A program made the translations under genes and the position numbers. From Aphis gossypii (taxonomy: Eukaryota; Arthropoda; Insecta; Hemiptera; Aphididae), in NCBI RefSeq assembly GCF_020184175.1, contig NC_065531.1, positions 74,494,604 through 74,558,603 on the forward strand: a DNA stretch of 64,000 bases. Reading direction: 5' to 3'. This document shows, in pieces, positions 1 to 13,100 of this stretch (position 1 is its first letter; each line of letters begins with the position of its first letter). Below the pieces are notes generated by a model that saw only the letters and a list, made by a program, of their open reading frames with translations, had not been told where the DNA came from and searched no databases.

Positions 1-1070
1 TTCCGTTTTCGTCTCTCTTTACACATTCCATTCCATTAACCTCATTCGTGATTGACTTGGGCGTTTTTCTCATTTAGTCGCATTTAAGCCTTAGATTCTA
101 CAGAAATTGGTTATTTACATTATTATTTATTAACTATTATATATTGGAATATTATTCAAAAGAAATAAGTGGTACAAATGGGTACAAATTATGGTACAAT
201 TAATGGTGCGGGGAAAATGTGGATTTTTAGACATTGTGGTGCCAGGGAACTGATTTAATAATCCAAAAATTTACTGCGCAAATGTATGATAATAACGAGG
301 AAAATAATGATCAAAGTTCAGCATTAGATGAAATACTTGAACTAGAGTTATTTAATGATAATGAATACCAAATTAACATATGTGAATCGTTATAACTTAT
401 TACAAAGTAATAATTAACTGTTTTATTATTATTTATTATATTTTATTTTTATGTTATATTAGTCAGAAGCATAGCAATTTGAAAGACTTAAGTTATTAAT
501 TTTATCTATGTTATTTATTTTATTTGTATGTACGTTATCACTTTATTTTGTTATGATGTTGTTTAAGTTAAAAAAGTAGCTACTTATGACAATTTTGAAA
601 GTATATACATTTTTATTAATTTTACAAAACATAAATATCCCTATAACAATGATAGCAATTAATCTTCTAGATTATCATAGTAAGTATGACTAAACTAGAC
701 ATATCTAGTATCTCGGTAATTGGTACTCACCTTCAGCAAACTATACCAGCAACTAGTACATTATAAAACATTTAGTACAAAAAAGTTTCTTTTACTAATT
801 GTGTTGTGTTACTCTGTTACATATTATTATTTTATCATGTAGTATACACTATAAATACTATGTAATGGTATAATTAATATATAATATTGTATATATTATA
901 CATTATAATATGTATTACACTTTTACAATATAGTAATACTATAACATTTACATTGATAAAAAAAGTTAACGTTTTAATGTTATCACTTGTCGCTACGTTT
1001 ATGTTGATATTGTATTTGATAAAATTATAAATGAAATAATTATATTTTATATAATAATAATTATAATTTC
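1..1070. other. AT-rich stretch upstream of P-type transposase, no clear gene
   Basis: No supportable gene. A 37-codon open frame (282-395, plus) is acidic and asparagine-rich and resembles the tail of a larger protein, but nothing identifies it. A THAP exon would be expected upstream of the transposase that starts at 1071; I did not find one, so this element is either 5'-truncated or its first exon lies outside the window. Confidence 0.4.
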
Positions 1071-3117
1071 ATGTTAAATGAAATTGTCAAGCAATTAAAA
1101 AAGGAAAATTTTATTAATGATGATGTAAATGATATGTTATTGAAATCTTTTGGAAAACATAAAAACTTAATTACCAATTGGTCAAAAAAAAACTTAGAGA
1201 AAAAAGTACCAAAGAAGTATTCTCCGGAAGTTCGACAGTTTGCATTATCACTCCATTTTTTCTCTGCTAAGGCATATGATTATGTTCGAAAACAATTCAA
1301 CACGATACTTCCACACTCACGTACCCTGGGAAAATGGTATTCCCATGTCAACGCTGAACCTGGATTTACAGAAAAATCCATCAAAATTTTGACATTAAAA
1401 GTAAAAAATAGTAACCAACCTGTGTATTGTTCTCTAATGTTTGATGAAATGTTAATCCGTCAGCATTTAGAAAGTGATGGAATAAAATATTATGGTCATG
1501 TTGATCTTGGTAATGGTCTAAACTCTGATAGTTTAGATATTGCAAAAGAAAGCTTAGTTTTTATGTTAGTATCTGTAAATGAAAATTGGAAACTCCCAAT
1601 AGGATATTTTTTAACAGCAGGTTTAAATAGTTCCCAGAAGGTTGAGCTCACTCAACATGCGTTAAATATAATCAAAAATACTGGTGTGATAGTGATAAGT
1701 TTAACATTTGATGGATGTGCCACTAATGTCACTATGGCACGATTCATAGGATGCAATTTAAATTTAAAGAATTTTAAAAGTAACTTTACTAATGATGAGC
1801 CTGAGGTAGCTGTATTTTTAGACCCAGCTCACATGATTAAATTGATACGCAATGCTTTTTCGGAAAAAAAAAAACAATTTCTTGACGGTAATAATAAAAT
1901 AATTGATTTTGACTATGTGCTAAAATTATTTTTATTACAAAAAAAATAGGGTAGTCATTTGGCTAATAAATTAAGAAAACACCACATATTCTTTTATAAA
2001 CAAAAGATGAAAGTGAAATTAGCTACAAAACTTCTTAATCAATCAATGGCGGACGCTTTAAAATTTTGCAAAAATTCATTGCATTTAAAAGAATTTTATA
2101 AAGCTGATCCAACTATTAAATTTATTGAAATATTTGAAGTCAATAATGAGTTTGTTCCAGTTTTAGAATCTTCTAGGAAAACAGGCTTCTTGGGATTTAT
2201 CATGGGTTTTGAATCTTTGTCACATTTGTATAATAATTTAATATTAACAAGTAAATTAAACTACTTAAAATTATACAAAATAAGTCAAGATCACTTAGAG
2301 TTGTTTTTAGGAAACATCAGATCATTAGGAGGGCATAACAATAACCCAACAACACGACAATTTCAGTCAGCATACAAAAAATTAGTTATTCGAATAAATG
2401 ATATTCAAAGTTTTAATTCTGGTAATTGTATCTCATTGGAAGATATTTTGATGTTTTGACATTTTGCACTATTCAAGTGCTGATCCTATTAAAACCATTA
2501 ATAGTTCTTCATCAAATCCCAATTCAGATATAATTATATCTGAGGAAAACATAAATCATGTAAATGAATTTATTAATGATCATGATTATTTGATATGTAC
2601 ACAAAATCCATATACCTTTAGTAGTTTTTCAAATGAAATAATTATTTATACTGCAGGATTTGTTGTTCACAAGTTAACATCTACTCTTCATTGTGATATA
2701 TGTTTGAAATCTTTATGTAGCGTTGACAAAGATTCGTTTTTGAATTCTTTAATAACCTTAAAGAATAGAGGTGGTAGCAGAGGAGGACTTACATATCAAA
2801 GTGAGGATGTAATACTAATCTGTTTATATACTGAAAAAATACTTAGAAGTGAAAACTACCAAAATAAAGCAATAAACACTCTTAAAGTACAAACCATAGT
2901 TCTTAATCATTTTTTGTTTAACCAGACTTTGTTTAAATCAATAAAATCACATAGTGCAGATGCCACGAGTCCTTTATCAGACCATGTTACTTTACTAATA
3001 AAGTCAATTTCTTTCACGTATATTAAACTTAAAATTAATTATAGTCTTAAAAACCAAAACGAGCAACCATCTTTGAGGACATGGTACAATAAACTAATCT
3101 TATTCAGAGGTCAATAG
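1071..3117 (+). pseudogene. P-element (THAP9-like) transposase, broken copy
   Basis: The frame encodes the RNase H-like transposase core of the P superfamily, which cuts and moves DNA between terminal repeats. Visible landmarks are a YSPEVRQFALSLHFFSAKAY block, a FDEM segment carrying a likely catalytic Asp, FDGCATNV, FLDPAHMIKLIRNAF with a second Asp, and QDHLELFLGNIRSLGGHNNN near the C-terminus. The related copy at 47.9-50.2 kb shows the same blocks in order, which supports the assignment. Damage: an in-frame TAG at 1947-1949, loss of about 60 residues before the KTGFLGF block relative to the second copy, and a frame change near 2459 before the C-terminal domain (2464-3117). No THAP zinc finger is present. 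Family-level confidence is high; activity is very unlikely. Confidence 0.88.
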
Positions 3118-3589
3118 AAAATAACATGAATGTATTAAATTTGTAATTTTTAAATATTAATATATTATATTAAGTTTTTTGACAAGTATACTATTATTTT
3201 ATTTTATAAATTGTTATGATTTATTAATTATTGTGTACCTATTGTCATGATTAAATAATCTTTGTAAAAATTTATCATGCCTATTGTAATATTATTCAAC
3301 ATTTATTCTATTATTTCTATTATTATTTATTATATTTATTATTTAAATATTTTGTTCTTTTGTAATATAAATAAATTTACGGTATTAAACATTGTGCACA
3401 CTATTTTTACCCATTTAAAGTGGTAGCACTGGTCCATGTCGTCGATCCTCACCTCAACGTCAATCCAGTATCGCCGCCTCTATGTTACTCTATGATGTCG
3501 ATGATTTGGAGTGTTGGCTATTTTGGGCGATTTTAGCGCTCTCTAATGGCGGTACGTTGTATTATCTATCTGGCAACCCTGCGAAAAAC
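3118..3589. other. noncoding, AT-rich then GC-balanced
   Basis: Nothing coding is supported. Base composition shifts from nearly pure AT to mixed around 3430, which may mark the boundary between the P-type copy and older flanking DNA. Confidence 0.3.
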
Positions 3590-3870
3590 AGTAAATCGTT
3601 CACTACGAATCGTTCCGTTCGTTAACGTCGTAGTAGTTCGTAGTAATGAACGACGAACGTATATTATATACCTGGTATACTGTATACAGTGTTACAGTGT
3701 AAAATGAACGATGAACGACGTCGTTCTTCTAACGGTGAACTAGTTCGAATCGTTCACTTCGGTGAATAGTTCAATTGAACTAGGTCGTTCACGAACGACA
3801 CATCTCTAATAGAGATGGGATTTATCGTTCACTTAGGTGAACTAGTTCATTGAAAAAGTACGTACATAAC
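3590..3870. repeat. hAT-like terminal region with repeated GTGAAC/GTTCAC motifs
   Basis: The segment is packed with short direct and inverted copies of TCGTTC, GAACGA, GTGAAC and TAGTTC. Near 3805-3825 two termini meet head to head: ACATCTCTA directly abuts TAGAGATGGG, so the element ends are reverse complements. TAGAGATG-type ends with subterminal repeats are typical of hAT elements and their MITEs. Exact outer boundaries and target duplications were not resolved. Confidence 0.45.
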
Positions 3871-4334
3871 CTATACAAATAGCAATGGGGGGCAAGTTAA
3901 TGAAAATAATTAACTGTTTAAAGTTAAGTTAATTCAATTAAATTGCCTTTAGTTAAGATTAAAAGTTAACAAATACAAAACATTAAACTAGATAAGTTTT
4001 AAGTTAAGATAGAAAATAAAATTAACTTATCTCAGTTAAAAAAAAAGTTAATTTTCTGAAGGTACAATATTTTTAAGTCATAAACCACCATGGTTCATGG
4101 TATTTTGGACGTATCACCACCGTCAAAAAAGCGAGTCCACGGACGTACGGACGCTTCGTCCCCGTCTATTATTGAGACAGTACATTTGGTCCCCGGGAGT
4201 TATAATGTTTCAATTTCAAACTTTGGGGGTGGTTTCCGATGGCAAAGTGATTATCCTTGGTGCATTATAGAGGTCAAAAGTGAACATTTTCCAACAGTTT
4301 TCAAAAAAATCGAGAAAAACAAAAGAAAAGTGAC

Positions 4335-5090
4335 AGCATTTTTACGCAAAACCAGTTTTTGGCCAAATCGATTTTTTTATATGGTTATAATTCAAAAACT
4401 AATCATTGTAAATGTTTGAAATTTTCACCAAATGTTTAAGTTAGTGTTATCTGTATACAGTTAAATTTTCAAGAAATGTTGACTTTGTTTGAGTTATTTA
4501 TAGACTATTGAAATTTTCGATTTTTATCAGAATTTTTTTTTGAAGTGTCGGTAAAATTTTTTCGGCGGAGTCAAAATATTTGAAAAATTGATACAAAGTT
4601 CTTCATAAGTTATTCTTATGGCAATAAAAAAATTATAAGAATTTTTAGGCACAATTTTTTTTTTTATTATTATTTAAAGTTCAAATATTGACAAAAATTT
4701 GTCAAAATCATGAATATTTTTAACTATTTGGTAGTTAAAAATTTATAAATATTTTACTATCAAAAGCTAAGAATTGAAAATTTAATACTATGCTGTCCAT
4801 AAGTTAATCTTAGAATAATTATAAAAAAGTTTGAGGACTATTCAATTTAAAAAATTTTACGAGTGTTTAAAGTTTTAATTTTAATTTGAAATCAAAAAAC
4901 ACGTGTAAAATAACGTTTTACTACTAAATAATTTTCGATTTTTGTTATTTTTAAAAAATTACCAAACGTAGGATCTTGAAACTTTTACTTAAATGTTTGA
5001 ATTTGTTTCAAAATAGAATATATGACAATATTTAAATATAATATAATCCTAGACTGACAAATCATCCGTTCAGAATTGTTTTTCGTTTAA
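4335..5090 (-). repeat. dispersed interspersed repeat, inverted copy of 43825-44955
   Basis: Reverse-complementing this block gives sequence that tracks 43825-44955 over most of its length. Shared features include the GGTTTTGCGTAAAAA motif at one end, repeated 'asking for same phrase' runs such as AATTTTCAA and CTATAAATA, and the ATTCTGAACG / TTTGTCAGCCTAGGAT motif at the other. No reading frame of this block is conserved between copies, so it is a non-coding repeat family rather than a gene. Length differences point to internal deletions in the shorter copy. Confidence 0.75.
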
Positions 5091-5914
5091 TTTATTCTCA
5101 GTTATTTCAACTAGGTATTGTCTTTATGTGTTGAATAAACGATAATTTTAGTCTTTCTTTGTACTCTTACCTTTTCTCCTTTGGGATTTTACATATATTT
5201 ATTTATTTAATAAATATTGTATTATTATTATAATAATTGGTACTATTAATAGCCATATAACAATGGTACCTGACACCTGTGGACAGTGTGGACATTGGAC
5301 TGTGCCAGTCCCTTATATATCGGCTCTATTTGTTAAAAAAATAAAATCCAAGATTAGGGTAAAGGTTCATAGGGTGTTTTATTCTATATTCTTAATTAAT
5401 ATTATTACATTTTATTAAGTGGGGTAAAACATTTAATAATTAATTGATATTGAAATAAAAAAATTTTTTCACTGTTCAGTGTTCAGTTCAGTACCTAATT
5501 CAGTATGTTTATCAGATTTATGCAGTGAAAAACATATTATTGTTATTTATATTGATTTGTGTTAATTGTAAAATATTTAATATTTGTTGTTTTACTGATT
5601 GAGATTCAATTATTGTTTATTATTTCATATTTTAAATTTTAATTCATCGAAGTCACCAAAGAATACGCTGCAAATCGGTAAGTTAATTTAATATAAAAAA
5701 ATTATAAAAGTATACACACTGAATCATTTAATACGTCTTAAGGGGATTCGATACTGTGAATTTCTTTTTTTGTCTAACACACGCGCAACATAGTATTTTA
5801 CTATTTTAGACGTATTTTTTGCCAAACATACCAATTGATCTAATTGTAATATATAAATATCACAGTGTTATATTATAATAAATGTATAAAGTAGATTTCC
5901 AATTATAGGCGTAC
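5091..5914. other. AT-rich noncoding
   Basis: No gene or clear element was recognised. The stretch separates the dispersed repeat from the putative LTR. Confidence 0.3.
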
Positions 5915-6410
5915 TTAGACAATGTGGAACCAAATGCAAGTAACCAAATTAAGTGTAAATGTCACTATCATTAAATGATAAGAAGATGATGACATAGCAA
6001 TTGGATAAATTAATATGAGTATTATCTTATGTCATCCAATTATAACAAAACAATAAAATAACAATTAATAAATTAAAATTAATACTACAATAATTAAAAG
6101 ATGAAGAAATAGCGATTGATCAAATTAAAATAAATACCAAGATTATTATATTATAAGAAAACAATTGTACAACAATCAAATTTAAAACTAAATACCAATC
6201 CAAATACCAAAATTACGCAATAAACACGCGGGTCACATTAGCGACCTGACCTCACCAGATGACCTAATGTAGTGGGAAAAGTGTATAAAAACAACAACAC
6301 CCACACAGTATCCTGGTAGTGTACAAGATCGCAGTGTACAAGAGCGCAATACTGAAGATTCCAGGAGGATTGGACAAGATACTAACCAACTACAGGTAGC
6401 ATTATTATTA
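5915..6410 (+). repeat. probable 5' LTR or leader of the gypsy-type retroelement
   Basis: This lies directly upstream of the gag remnant in the same orientation. It begins near a TGTGGAACC and contains several diverged copies of an internal AT-rich unit, a TATA-like TATAAAAAC at about 6283, and a more GC-balanced 3' part with two TGTACAAGA/TGTACAAGAG copies. These features fit an LTR promoter. I could not identify a matching 3' LTR or a primer-binding site in the window, so the boundaries are approximate. Confidence 0.4.
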
Positions 6411-6849
6411 CGATTGCATTATATAAAATACTTTTCACACACATATGTACAACTAATTTCTCAAACATTAAATTTTCCATCAAATGAATACAGTACAAAA
6501 AATCTAATAAATCTAAACATTATTCAAAAATAAGCATAATATTACTATTAAAACAGTGCATTAAAATAATAATATTTACAAAACAACTCGATACAAAAAT
6601 TAATCTCTCAACCCAATACACACAAATAGTCAAACAAATAACCAAAATTGCTGCATTTCGAACAGAAATTAGTAACAATAGGCTTAAAAAAATATTTTCA
6701 ATATTTTATTTTTTTTTAAATTACAATTTACAACACGTTGTTACACATTTTCACCAACTTTTGAATCACTTTTAATAGAATTTATACAAATCTTAGAATA
6801 CTCTTGTGTATTAATTCTCAAACAAACCAGCCTTTAACAATATTAAACA

Positions 6850-7800
6850 TATGTCCATACACGAAACTAATATTCTATCACCAAACGAAAACTTAATAGA
6901 CGAAAATACTAATGAATTAACTGTCTCATTAACATCTTGGGAAGATGTTGTCAAATTAAACCAGCATAAAATAATACTAGAACTTGAAAAATGAAAATTA
7001 AAAACAGTAGGAAAATTTGCAGAATTAAGGTCCAGACTATTTAGATATATAAAAGGGGATTGGTCACCATCAGGTTTTATTAACGACAATATCAATATGA
7101 CAGATAAAACACCATTTTATAAACCTAACAAATTTTCTGGGGCAATTCACGAAAATGTAAATTAATTTATTAAAATATACAATAAAGTAAGTGCAACAAA
7201 TGGGTGGTCTTCAGAACAAAAAAAATTTTTTCTACCTATATATCTCGAAAACACAGGCGCGACTTTTCTTGATAATTTTGAAAATAGTAATCCAACCACC
7301 ACATGGGAACAAATAGAACAAGCACTTCGTTTAGAATTTGAACCTACAGCCCAAAGTCACATGCTAAGAACTATGTTAGAGAAAAGAAAACAATTACCCG
7401 ACGAAACTACCGCCTCATATATAATTGACGCAGAAAACTTATGTAAAAGAATAGATCCTAATATGCCTCAATCGGAAATAACCCACACAATAATGAAAGG
7501 GCTTAAACCATAAATCACTAGATACGTAGGAATATTAGATAATTCTAATTTAGATGAATTAAAAAAGAATATAAGAAAATATGAATCGATAGAATTTATG
7601 ATTAACGGGAATACGACTCAATCTCATGATGACATAAGAGATCAAATTACTAAAGAACACATGAATATCATAGAAGACACAAAAACCAAAAAACAGATAG
7701 ATTTATTAACAGCACAAATGTCAAAGTTAGAATCAGTAATTAATAATTTTATTAATAATACCAATAATGTCAACCAATATACAAATCATGCCACATAAAA
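6850..7800 (+). pseudogene. retrotransposon gag remnant (Ty3/gypsy-like)
   Basis: A largely continuous plus-strand frame from the ATG at about 6851 resembles retrotransposon Gag. Its central part has the alternating aromatic and leucine pattern of a capsid domain (for example TTTWEQIEQALRLEFEP), and an asparagine-rich tail follows. In-frame stops occur at about 6991, 7162 and 7512, so it is not translatable as one protein. A nucleocapsid-like zinc knuckle follows in another frame near 8131-8172, where the codon expected for its last cysteine is a TGA stop. The apparent minus-strand open frame over 6811-7095 is only a shadow of this gene. Confidence 0.7.
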
Positions 7801-8239
7801 TCATACAAATCGGCCAAATTATAACAGAAACAATAATTACGAATATCAAAATGACAACAAATATAACTATCGCCCTAACTATAATAGATCAATCAAAAAT
7901 TATAATAATCGCAATAATTATTCGCCAACTCCAAATAATAATTATAATAAATATCAGAACAATTATCGATCATTTCCCAATAATAATAATAATCGTAAAA
8001 GTTACTCACTAAACCCGAATAACAAGATCAATCATAATAATGACTATACTCAAAATAATATCAATAAAAAGATTCAATGTGAACATTGTAACAATATCAC
8101 AATGGCTCCGAATGTAAATGGAAACTAATATGCACAATATGTAATAAAAGATACCATACAGCTGAAACTTGACTTCAAGAACGAAAATTCCGATCAAAAA
8201 AACTAATAAATAGGTCAAATGCGCAATCTGGAAAGTCAC

Positions 8240-8900
8240 ATTACCCTTTACTTCCAGAAAACCCGTTCGATAAATCACCGATAATTATAAACAACCTAAT
8301 AAACACAGATATCATAAATACCATAATTAACAAAGATAGAAAACCCAACGCATTATATATAATAGTCAATTTAAATAACGAGGACATCGAAGTAACCATA
8401 GATTCGGGAGCTAACATAAATTGCATTCGACCAGACTTGATAGATAAAAGAACAATAAATACCAATTATCAGGTCCAGATAAAACACCACTACTATTCTT
8501 TGGAACTACAACAATTAATCTCAAAATTGAGAATGTGACATTCCCAATATCTGTTTGCGTAATAAAAAACCTAAGCAGTACGATAATACTAGGAAGCGAA
8601 TTCTTAGAAATTAACAAAGCAAAAATCGATTACACTAAGAAATTAATAACGCTAAATAAAACAATTAAAACTAAAATAATGAACAGTAAATTTTATCAAA
8701 TCGAAAACCATATCGAAAACATAGAACATAATATAATTACACCATCACCCAACATAATTGAAGCTGATATAGACATATTAAACACCCCATCACAATATTC
8801 TATAGCACACACAATCTCAGCTGACCTCCAACACAATACAGATTTATCTAACAGACTTACCCAAAAATACCGTAACATGTCCTACATAGGTACTTGATGT
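8240..8900 (+). pseudogene. retropepsin (aspartic protease) remnant
   Basis: At 8401-8412 the plus strand encodes DSGA preceded by VTI, the catalytic loop of retroviral-type aspartic proteases. The downstream frame from about 8535 contains IILGSEFLEI, matching the second conserved patch of retropepsins. At least one frame change separates the two patches between 8440 and 8535. The domain order after Gag is as expected for a Ty3/gypsy-like pol. Confidence 0.7.
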
Positions 8901-9079
8901 TTTAGAATTAATACCAGGGGAAATAACTACCATTGATATAGAACATAGGTCTATACATTATCTAATATCAAAAGAAAAATATAATATACCCACATCTTAT
9001 ATAGATGTTTTTGATAATTTATATAATCTAAAAAACTTCGCGATAAAAAAAAAAATACGAACACATAGCATTATGTGTA

Positions 9080-9660
9080 GAAAATTTGACTAACAATGAA
9101 CTTAAATGGGAAATAATTAAAAAAATGATATTTGAAATATTCAATGAAACAGAAATACACTTATTACTATGTTACACCCCCACCATAATAAAAAATAAAA
9201 AAACTAACATAATATCAAGTATAAAAAACACATACAACACCATTGACAACACTAACAATTCTATAAAGGGCGACTATCCTCAATTTAATAAAATTTTCTA
9301 TGAATATCAAATAGGGGAAAATGTAAAATCCGATGGAAATTGCGGATTATAAGCACTAATTAACGCAATTAATGATAACAAACAAAAGAAAATAATCACT
9401 CTAGCTGACATATTAAACATATTAGAATTATCAGACTATCAGAGTTACCTAATTACTGGTGGCACGATGACCAGCTCAGTAGTATCGCTAATCACTTCGG
9501 TTTCGACACATACATATATTCTTATTCAACCAAACACGGATATGTATACGGATCAGAATTTAGACCTCCTATAATGCTATACAATTTAAATAATGGAACA
9601 CACTGGTGTCCCGGCACATTGATAAAGAACAATAGCAAATTAAATAAAATACCACAAAAA
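9080..9660 (+). pseudogene. OTU-like cysteine protease domain inside the retroelement
   Basis: A plus-strand frame encodes GENVKSDGNCGL followed by an in-frame TAA and then ALINAI. This matches the OTU nucleophile signature, in which Asp-Gly-Asn-Cys is followed by an alanine-containing helix. Roughly 80 residues further on, in a shifted frame, MLYNLNNGTHWCPG ends in the His-Trp pair typical of the OTU catalytic histidine, and a WHDD segment lies between them. OTU enzymes cleave ubiquitin or act as viral polyprotein proteases. Here the domain sits between retropepsin and reverse transcriptase. It is broken by a stop after the nucleophile and by a frameshift. The assignment rests on motif recognition alone. 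Confidence 0.6.
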
Positions 9661-9829
9661 ATTATTTACACAAACAATTATATCTCCTTAGAAAAGATAA
9701 AAAACAATATCAAATTAGAAACAAATATAAATAATAAAATAAAACATAATGAAGAAATTCAAATAGTAAATACAATTATAACCGATGATAAAGAAAAAAT
9801 ATACGATAAAGAAGAAACTCAAATTAAAA

Positions 9830-10030
9830 TATCTAATAACTTAACGACAGATCAACATAATCAAACAATAAAATTACTAAAACAATTTATACATATATTT
9901 TCTACCAACACAATAAATATAAAACCAGCTAATGTACAACCATGTCAAATACAAATAAAACCAAATTCAAAAGAACCAAAATTTAATCCACCACATAGAA
10001 TTTCACCTTCACCTTCACAAGGCATTCAAT
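9830..10030 (+). pseudogene. reverse transcriptase N-terminal fragment
   Basis: The segment encoding LLKQFIHIFSTNT and, after a gap, PPHRISP resembles the start of Ty3/gypsy reverse transcriptase, just before the palm domain. The polymerase ends abruptly near 10030 and no RT active-site motif, RNase H or integrase follows. The hAT gene begins about 210 bp downstream, so insertion or deletion associated with that element probably removed the rest. Confidence 0.6.
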
Positions 10031-10242
10031 TACTATTATTTAATAACTTATCTAATTTAAATCACACTCATATGACCCATATGACCTATTTACTTTACCA
10101 ATCACCAATTTACTACCACCCCCCTATACCGTGCCAATATTTTACTTATTTTAATCTACTACAAATGGCACCCAATTAATAGCTTTGTTTTACCTATTTT
10201 ATTTTACTACATGATAAAGCGATAGGAACTTACCAAAGCAGT

Positions 10243-12258
10243 ATGGCGCCACATCGCGTTAAAAGTAGTGAAGTGTGGAATCATTTCACTCAGAATGAAT
10301 ACCAAAAGGCAAAATGTGATTACTGTAGTTCTATCTTAAGTACATCTGGAGGATCAATGAATAATTTTTTGCGACACTTGAAAACTGTGCATTCTACGAT
10401 TCCATTAAACAGAAATCAGAGAAATCTTACAGTTGGTCAGTATTAAGATATAAGATTTTAATAATTTATAATAATTTATTTTTATTTGTATATAGAAAAT
10501 ATTGAAGAGCTAGCTGAATCATCAATTAGTCAACCTAGTACATCCAATAATGGTGCAGCAGCTAGTACTGCTTCCAGACCACAAGGTTTATCTCGTCGTT
10601 CTCAAGAAGGACAGTCCTCAATATCAACTTATTTTAACCAAACAACGCCATTGAATGTTAACAACCAAAAACCTATTGACCATCAACTAACGAAAATGAT
10701 TGTTAAAGGGTAAGTATATAATATTATATAGCTATTTAGTTTAGTTATAAAAAACAATAAAATTATGTTTACTTTTAGTTACTATCCATTTGACATTGTG
10801 GAAGACGAAGAGTTCAAAAGTTTGTTAAAAATGTTGAACGGTGGTTATTCATTACCATCCAGAAAAACCATCTCCAACACCTTGATACCTAACCTCTACC
10901 ACCAGACATATGAGCAAGTTAAAACTTTAATGACTGACTCTTTTGCTGTGTGCTTGACAACGGATGGTTGGACGTCAGTCAAAAATGAAAGTTTCATGGG
11001 CATAACTGCACATTTCATTAATGAAGATGCTTTGCTTCAGTCCGTTAGTCTAGGATGTGAGATGTTTGATGACAAGCATACAACGAATAACTTGTCCACA
11101 TATTTGAAGAATACTGTTAAAGAGTGGAACATCCAATATAAAATCACAGCCGTTGTGAGCGATAATGCACCTAATATTGTAGGAGCTATAAAAAAATGTA
11201 ATTTTCGGCATGTACCCTGTTTTGCCCATAGCATTAATTTAGTTGTACAAAGTGGGTTAAAAGAAATGAGTGGAGTCCAGAAAAAAGTGAAGTCAATCGT
11301 GGAATATTTTAAAAGAAGTTCACATGCTTTATCAAAACTTCAGTCAACACAAAATCAAATGGGCTTGATTCCATTAAAGTTGAAGCAAGATGTTGTCACA
11401 CGGTGGAACAGTACACAAGATATGTTTCAACGTATTATCCAAATAAAAAATGCTGTTATTTCAACAATGGCTCTACTCCAGTGTGATGTTGAACCACTCA
11501 CTGCATCGGAGTGGATGATTGTTGAAAATGCCTCAGAGGTACTTAAAATATTTTCTGAAATAACAATGGAAATGAGCAGTGAAAAATATGTTAGTATGTC
11601 CAAAGTTTTAATTTTTATAAGAGTAATGGTTGGAACTATGGAGTCATTTGAGAAGAACATGGCCTTGCCTGATATGACAAAAAAAATGGTCACTACTCTT
11701 TTAGAAAAATTAAATTCTAGATTCAAAGGCTATGAAGACAATGAAATAATAACTCAAGCAGCTCTTCTAGATCCAAGATTTAAGAAGTTGGCTTTTGATG
11801 GATACCATGACCGAAAATTAGAAATTGCCATGGATCAGCTTAAAGCAAAAGTCTGCCAAGTGACAATAACTGAAACAGAAAACCCCACGACAGTTTTAGG
11901 TACAAATAATAATTCTGTTGCTTCCACTTCCACATCATTGGTTTGGAAAATGTTTGATGATCAATATTCACAAAATAATGTAAGAGTCAATCCAACAGCA
12001 GCAGGCATCATCGAGTTGGACAAATATATGAATGAACCACCTATAAATCGACATGAAGATCCATTAAAATGGTGGACAGCCCACAAATTATTATATCCAC
12101 ATTTATTTATTATAGTAAAAAAACGGTTGTGCATACTTGCTACCTCCGTGCCATGCGAAAGGCTTTTTAGCAAAGCAGGTTTAGTGATAACAGAGAGGAG
12201 AAATCGAATGCTAGCCTCAAAATCTTCCAAGGTATTATTTTTAAACCAAAATCTTTAA
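10243..12258 (+). CDS. hAT transposase, ZBED-type, three exons, apparently intact
   Basis: Proposed exons are 10243-10435, 10496-10709 and 10779-12258. All junctions are GT-AG and in phase, giving about 628 residues with no internal stop. The N-terminus holds a BED zinc finger (CDYC then HLKTVH, around residues 27-49). The core shows TTDGWTS, SDNAPN and FAHSINLVV, the hallmarks of the hAT DDE catalytic fold. The C-terminus ends in the hAT dimerisation region, with WWTAH, then SVPCERLFSKAG carrying a conserved Glu. A TATA-poor 210-bp stretch separates it from the retroelement upstream. Terminal repeats were not resolved. It could be a recently active element or a domesticated ZBED gene; the multicopy-rich setting favours an element. 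Confidence 0.9.
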
Positions 12259-13100
12259 TAGAATGTATACATTTTTTTAAATATTTTAATTGCACTTAAC
12301 TATTTACTAATTACTTTACTCAAGTCAAGCTTATTACTAGTTGTTTTATTTGTATATGTTAATATTAATATTTTGTTATATTTTAATTATTTTAAATTGT
12401 ATTGTTTATGAAGGTATTACCTAATTTTTACCTATGTTAAACCCTATAAAGTTTTACCCAAGTTTAATGTTTTTATACACAGTTTTATCTATTTTTTGTT
12501 TTAATTTATAACTGTTTGTTTTATACTTACAAGAATCCTATTTATTATTATATAAAACTACTACTAAGTTACAAATTACAAAATATAAATACCTGTTATA
12601 ATTACCTAACATTTAGAATAATAGATTAATAGTATCTGTATTGTTATAATATATTTAATACTATTATTATATATTATTATTCAATACATGGAATATGATT
12701 TAATTTATCAAGTTTTTGAAAAAAGGCGCGAGAAATGTGATAAATTATCACGGCTTGTTCATAATGTACACGAGATCGCGCTAGCAGTCTTGCCGTAACG
12801 TAAGAAGTTAGTACGTCAAAATATGAGTTGATAAGGCACTTCGTTCCATATCCAGTGACCAGTATAACTTAATTCGTGGCCTAGTGGGTGGTACCTAGGT
12901 TGTAGGTATGTTAGCCGTTTACTCCACCAGTGACTGTATTCAAAGCCAGCGTGGCAGTATACATATTATTATAATATTGGCCAACTAATTGTCTTCTCAA
13001 AGAAAATATAGTATAATAGGTATTAATACTAACACATAGGTAACTTAAAGAAGTGTTAAATTTTCTTAAGTTAATACGAATTGAAATATTTTTCGAATTA
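12259..13100. other. AT-rich 3' flank of the hAT gene
   Basis: No gene was seen. A more GC-balanced patch at about 12720-12950 may include the right end of the hAT element, but no terminal repeat matching the left side was found by eye. Confidence 0.3.

Noticed and set aside
4090..4419. 109-codon open frame on plus
   Set aside because: It runs into the dispersed repeat whose second copy has no equivalent open frame; chance ORF.
8009..8617. Several minus-strand hydrophobic open frames
   Set aside because: They are antisense shadows of the retroelement gag/protease region, where AT-rich codons read as hydrophobic residues.
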